From an uncultured Alphaproteobacteria bacterium (GTDB lineage Bacteria; Pseudomonadota; Alphaproteobacteria; Rs-D84): a DNA stretch of 64,000 nt. Made by a program: the position numbers and the translations under genes. How positions within the stretch are numbered: the stretch's first letter is position 1; every line of letters starts with the position of its first letter. The stretch is from assembly GCA_944392535.1 (NCBI GenBank), contig CALXWY010000001.1:62001-126000 (forward strand). Direction: 5' to 3'. Shown here piece after piece: positions 60,986 to 64,000 of the stretch. The notes beneath the pieces are model-generated. The model was not told where the DNA came from and ran no database searches. It saw nothing but the letters and a program-made list of their open reading frames with translations.

Positions 60986-62257
60986 GTGTTTTCCTTGGTC
61001 AATCAAGTTGTAACAATTAACAGAAAAAAATATGCCGTCGGTTTATTTTGGCAGCCAACGGGGGCGGGTTATGTCGCGCGTAATTATGCGCGTTCGTTGG
61101 CACGCAGTGTTGATAAAAAACTGAATCTGTTCACAGAATATCGTGGCATGGTCGGACTGGGGGCACGACGTCTGGGGCATCGCAGTGGTATGGACAGTAT
61201 TGCCGCCGCAGTAACAGATGCGCTGGGGGAATATACGTCGTTTTTGGCGGTGTTCGCAATTGATAAAGTTTTTTTATTGGTTGCGGTGCGTAATGGCGTT
61301 ATTCTGGAAGATAAACTGTTAACCAGCGAAGCGGATGCGCGTGCCGAATATTTTCGTTTGTCTGAAATCCCAGATTGGGGTGCATTGTTTGCGCCAAGTG
61401 TATGGGGAATGCCGCGTGCTGTTGAACGCAACATCAGTGATGTGATATTTCGTTCGGCGCGTTCAACTTTACGGCCAATCAGTCGGGTTGGTGCAATATT
61501 GTTTTCGGCAATATTACTGGTATTGTTTGGAATTGGGGCGTTATGGTTCTTTCGTGAACCATTGATGCAAATGATGATGCCCCAGCCATCTGTGGAAGAA
61601 ATCAGTCCGGAATTGGCCGCAGAATATGAAAAACAAGTGGCACAAAAAAATAAAGAACTGGATGAACAGTTTGATATAGAAAAGCCGCAACCACCACAAC
61701 CATTGGAAATGCCGTATGATTATTTGCCAGATGCAATGGCGCGTGCCCAGGTGTGTTATCAGGCGATTGGTTTTTTAATGCAACCAATCACAGGTTGGGA
61801 ACAAGTTTCTGTTGAATGTGGTGAAACACATGCGGATGTTGTTTTTAACCGCACGTTCGGAACAATTGGTGATTTTTATTCCGTGGCAACAGAAATAATG
61901 CCGGCATCGTTCGTGCAACAACAATCTGATAATACGCTGTATGTACGTGTGGCATTGCCATCGGTTAAAACACATGCGTCATTGGATGAACGTGATGTTG
62001 AAACAGTGTACCGCGCCGTTCAGACGGCATTTCAATCAATTGACACACCGGTTGATGTCCAGATGGTTGTTGATACATTAACAAATGGATTTGAAACAGC
62101 CCAGTTGAATATCATAGAAGTTGCCGCAGAATCAAAACTGATTCCGACGCAATTTATGCATATATTTGACGATTTTGGTGGTGTGTATATGACGCGATGT
62201 GCATGGGATGTGTCAACGCGTACATGGAACTATGAGGTGATAATCTATGCTAAATAA
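60986..62257 (+). CDS. pilO2: Type IVb pilus accessory protein PilO2
   Basis: The 423-residue protein matches the R64-type PilO: it starts with KKYAVGLFWQPTGAGYVARN and has the VGLGARRLG motif, an N-terminal actin-like (PilM-like) domain, one span (VGAILFSAILLVLFGIGALW, about residues 165-185), a Pro-rich linker and a periplasmic domain. It assembles the inner-membrane platform of the pilus. The start is a GTG at 60986 (AGAGAG upstream); a TTG at 60995 is possible. It overlaps pilP by 11 nt. Confidence 0.82.
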   Translation: MFSLVNQVVTINRKKYAVGLFWQPTGAGYVARNYARSLARSVDKKLNLFTEYRGMVGLGARRLGHRSGMDSIAAAVTDALGEYTSFLAVFAIDKVFLLVAVRNGVILEDKLLTSEADARAEYFRLSEIPDWGALFAPSVWGMPRAVERNISDVIFRSARSTLRPISRVGAILFSAILLVLFGIGALWFFREPLMQMMMPQPSVEEISPELAAEYEKQVAQKNKELDEQFDIEKPQPPQPLEMPYDYLPDAMARAQVCYQAIGFLMQPITGWEQVSVECGETHADVVFNRTFGTIGDFYSVATEIMPASFVQQQSDNTLYVRVALPSVKTHASLDERDVETVYRAVQTAFQSIDTPVDVQMVVDTLTNGFETAQLNIIEVAAESKLIPTQFMHIFDDFGGVYMTRCAWDVSTRTWNYEVIIYAK

Positions 62258-62975
62258 ACAAATGTTTTTATCTGTGTTTTTGATGGCAATTTTGTTGTCG
62301 GCACCAATGGCTGGGTATGCAGCAGATTCAAGTACAGATAACGCGGTTATCGCAACTGTACCAATTACCGAAGATGTTGCGATGGAAATGGAAGATTTGT
62401 CGGCAAACGCGGTTGCCGCATATGATATTGAAGGTTCGTTGTTCCAGCAAATAACCAATCTGGAACAAGAAAAGGTTTTGATGGAACTGGAAAAAGAACG
62501 CGCGCAATTGGATTTGGAACTGGATAGATTAGCCGCAGAAAAAATTAAACTGCATATGGAAATTGACTCTTTGTCTGGACGTGCAGAACAGCAACAACAA
62601 GAACTGGAAAATGCCCAGGCAAAACTGGAAGCCGAAGCACAGCGCTTGGAACGTGAAAAAGAGGCTTTGGCCGCACAAACAGAAGAACTTGAATCGCGCA
62701 GTGCAACAACCACAACAACATCAGTGACAACAAACAATAACACTGAATCTGTGCCGGTGGTGCAATTTGATAAAAAATATCGGTTGATAAATGTTATCGG
62801 TGCCGGAAATCAGTTACAGGCAACAATCCAAGATTTGAATACCGGGCAAAACAAAACAATCAGTGTTGGCAAGGTGCTTGATGGATATACGGTAAAATCA
62901 ATATCTGTGGAAGATGGAATTGTGTTTGATAATGGGGATAATTCACAAACGCTGAATATCAGCAAGGCAGACTGA
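62247..62975 (+). CDS. pilP: Type IVb pilus biogenesis protein PilP
   Basis: A 242-residue exported protein with a signal peptide (cleavage near PMAGYA), a long coiled coil (residues about 65-150, Glu/Leu/Gln-rich), a Thr-rich linker, and a C-terminal beta domain (YRLINVIGAGNQLQATIQDL, DGYTVKSISVEDGIVF). This matches R64 PilP, a periplasmic protein that links the inner platform to the secretin. It overlaps pilO2 by 11 nt and is 5 nt before the ATPase gene. Confidence 0.82.
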   Translation: MLNKQMFLSVFLMAILLSAPMAGYAADSSTDNAVIATVPITEDVAMEMEDLSANAVAAYDIEGSLFQQITNLEQEKVLMELEKERAQLDLELDRLAAEKIKLHMEIDSLSGRAEQQQQELENAQAKLEAEAQRLEREKEALAAQTEELESRSATTTTTSVTTNNNTESVPVVQFDKKYRLINVIGAGNQLQATIQDLNTGQNKTISVGKVLDGYTVKSISVEDGIVFDNGDNSQTLNISKAD

Positions 62976-62980
62976 TTAAC

Positions 62981-64000
62981 ATGAATGATAAAGAAAAAGA
63001 TGTTTTGAACAAGGATTATGGGGATTTAAAGCCGTCAATTCCGGCTGGGTTGGAAAATGCAGAAAACAAGGATATTGTGGATTACCTGTTTTCAAATGGC
63101 AATCGTTTGTTGACCGCAACCGGGGCAGAGCAAGAATTACCCAAAGATACCCAGGGGCTGGTTGCGTATTTTTCAGGTGGTGAAATTATTGTTTCACGGA
63201 CACATCGCTATGACGGGCGTGTGTTGGCGTTTTTAGATTTATTGACAAAACGCGGTCGCCCAATGCGAATACCGTTTTATTCTGATTTGGGTTTGGTTTC
63301 CAGTATTTACAAGGCATATGAAAGTCGTCTGGGCGGAATTTCGCGTTCACGCCAGGATTATGACAATCAAATGCAAAAAGATTTTGTTGATATAATTGCC
63401 AAGGCGGCCGCACAAAAGGTGTCGGATATTCATATAGAAGTTGCCGATCAAACAACAATATTCTTTCGTATTGATGGCAGTATGCAGCCGGTGTTGGAAT
63501 ATAATGCAGGTTGGGGGGAATCTTTTGTTCGTGCGGCGTTTGCATCGTCTGATATGTCAAATGCAAACTATGCGCAAAATGAATACCAGGCCGCCCAGAA
63601 AGATGGGCGCACACCGTTGCGCGGGACCAAGGATTTATACCTGCCGCGCGGAATTTTAAGTATTCGTATGCAATTTAATCCAATCGCGTTCGGCAGTCGC
63701 TATGTCGTAATGCGATTGTTGTATGACAACCCATCCGAAGGTATAAAAACAGAGCAAGAATTTGGTGAATACGAGCAAAAATTATTAATGCGATTACGTT
63801 CTTTCCCAACTGGATTAGTTATTGTGGCCGGACCAACCAGTTCTGGGAAATCAACAACATTGGTGCGCAATATGTCATTGATGTTAAAAGAGCATCATTA
63901 TGAAATTAATATGATTACAGTGGAAGATCCGGTTGAACAAAAAATATTTGGCGCGCACCAGATGCCGGTTGTTAATACCACAAATGAAGAACAGCGCGAA
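62981..64000 (+). CDS. pilQ: Type IVb pilus assembly ATPase (GspE/PilB family), cut by window edge
   Basis: The first 340 codons are in the window. It is a secretion/pilus ATPase of the R64 PilQ type: N1 domain, then SDIHIEV and the Walker A GPTSSGKSTTLVRNMS near the end, followed by TVEDPVEQKI (Asp box). The Walker B and His boxes lie beyond 64000. The ATG at 62981 is 5 nt after pilP. In R64, pilQ is followed by pilR and pilS (pilin); these should be just outside the window. Confidence 0.88.
   Translation, partial: MNDKEKDVLNKDYGDLKPSIPAGLENAENKDIVDYLFSNGNRLLTATGAEQELPKDTQGLVAYFSGGEIIVSRTHRYDGRVLAFLDLLTKRGRPMRIPFYSDLGLVSSIYKAYESRLGGISRSRQDYDNQMQKDFVDIIAKAAAQKVSDIHIEVADQTTIFFRIDGSMQPVLEYNAGWGESFVRAAFASSDMSNANYAQNEYQAAQKDGRTPLRGTKDLYLPRGILSIRMQFNPIAFGSRYVVMRLLYDNPSEGIKTEQEFGEYEQKLLMRLRSFPTGLVIVAGPTSSGKSTTLVRNMSLMLKEHHYEINMITVEDPVEQKIFGAHQMPVVNTTNEEQRE

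Overview
The window looks like a chromosomal segment of a small-genome, probably host-associated alphaproteobacterium, with a background GC of roughly 40-42% by spot counts. Evidence for the lineage: an initiator tRNA with the alphaproteobacterial anticodon arm, an alpha-type SspB, a ParA/ParB pair next to rsmG, a DUF374-lpxK-lpxC lipid A cluster, VirB3/VirB4, and a class-2 (Rickettsia-like) IleRS. Coding density is high. Shine-Dalgarno motifs are clear (AAGGAG or AAAGGA) and promoters fit a TTGACA/TATAAT sigma70 pattern, often with an extended -10 (TGA-TATAAT). I cannot name the genus; gut or protist-associated lineages outside Rickettsiales proper also fit.

Layout. 1-6.3 kb: mutS (cut by the window edge), xseB, gpsA, a TPR membrane protein, then rsmG-parA-parB. 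6.3-11.7 kb: pal, a uracil-DNA glycosylase, infC (ATT start), a secreted Cys-rich protein, pnp, ybaB and tRNA-Val(UAC). 11.7-13.8 kb: an outer-membrane barrel and a membrane-anchored protein, then about 600 bp without genes that looks like two convergent structured RNAs. 13.8-19.4 kb: a glycosyltransferase and a tolC-macA plus ABC ATPase/permease efflux system. 19.5-25 kb: tRNA-Cys, mreB, rnpA-yidD, accB-accC, sspB-recF and tRNA-Val(GAC). 25-37.4 kb: metG, orphan genes, queH, fabD-fabG-mnmG, a 1-kb insertion bounded by 25-bp direct repeats, tRNA-Thr, ileS and nth. 37.4-41.4 kb: pheT, pheS, rplT and rpmI. 41.5-49.6 kb: mreC-mreD-mrdA-rodA (cell elongation) running into topA-dnaG. 49.6-64 kb: ychF, a SufD-like protein, rpmJ, virB3-virB4 with a secreted HExxH protein, an ABC-F ATPase, initiator tRNA, DUF374-lpxK-lpxC, and a type IVb (R64 thin pilus-like) pilO2-pilP-pilQ operon that leaves the window.

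How the genes work together. Most of the window is housekeeping for translation, rod shape, chromosome partitioning, lipid A and fatty acid synthesis. The accessory layer is about the cell surface: TolC/MacAB-type export, VirB-type secretion, a type IVb pilus, and several small lipoproteins and Cys-rich exported proteins. Many transcription units end in closely related CCGGCA...TGCCGG palindromes.

Strongest leads for new biology: (i) the repeat-bounded insertion between mnmG and tRNA-Thr; (ii) a decayed second copy of the metG 3' end, which suggests the same type of event happened more than once; (iii) the paired structured RNAs at 13.2-13.76 kb; (iv) a 9-mer repeated four times in the AT-rich region in front of virB3-virB4; (v) a lower-GC block with different codon choice inside pheS-pheT; (vi) an exported HExxH protein coupled to virB4.
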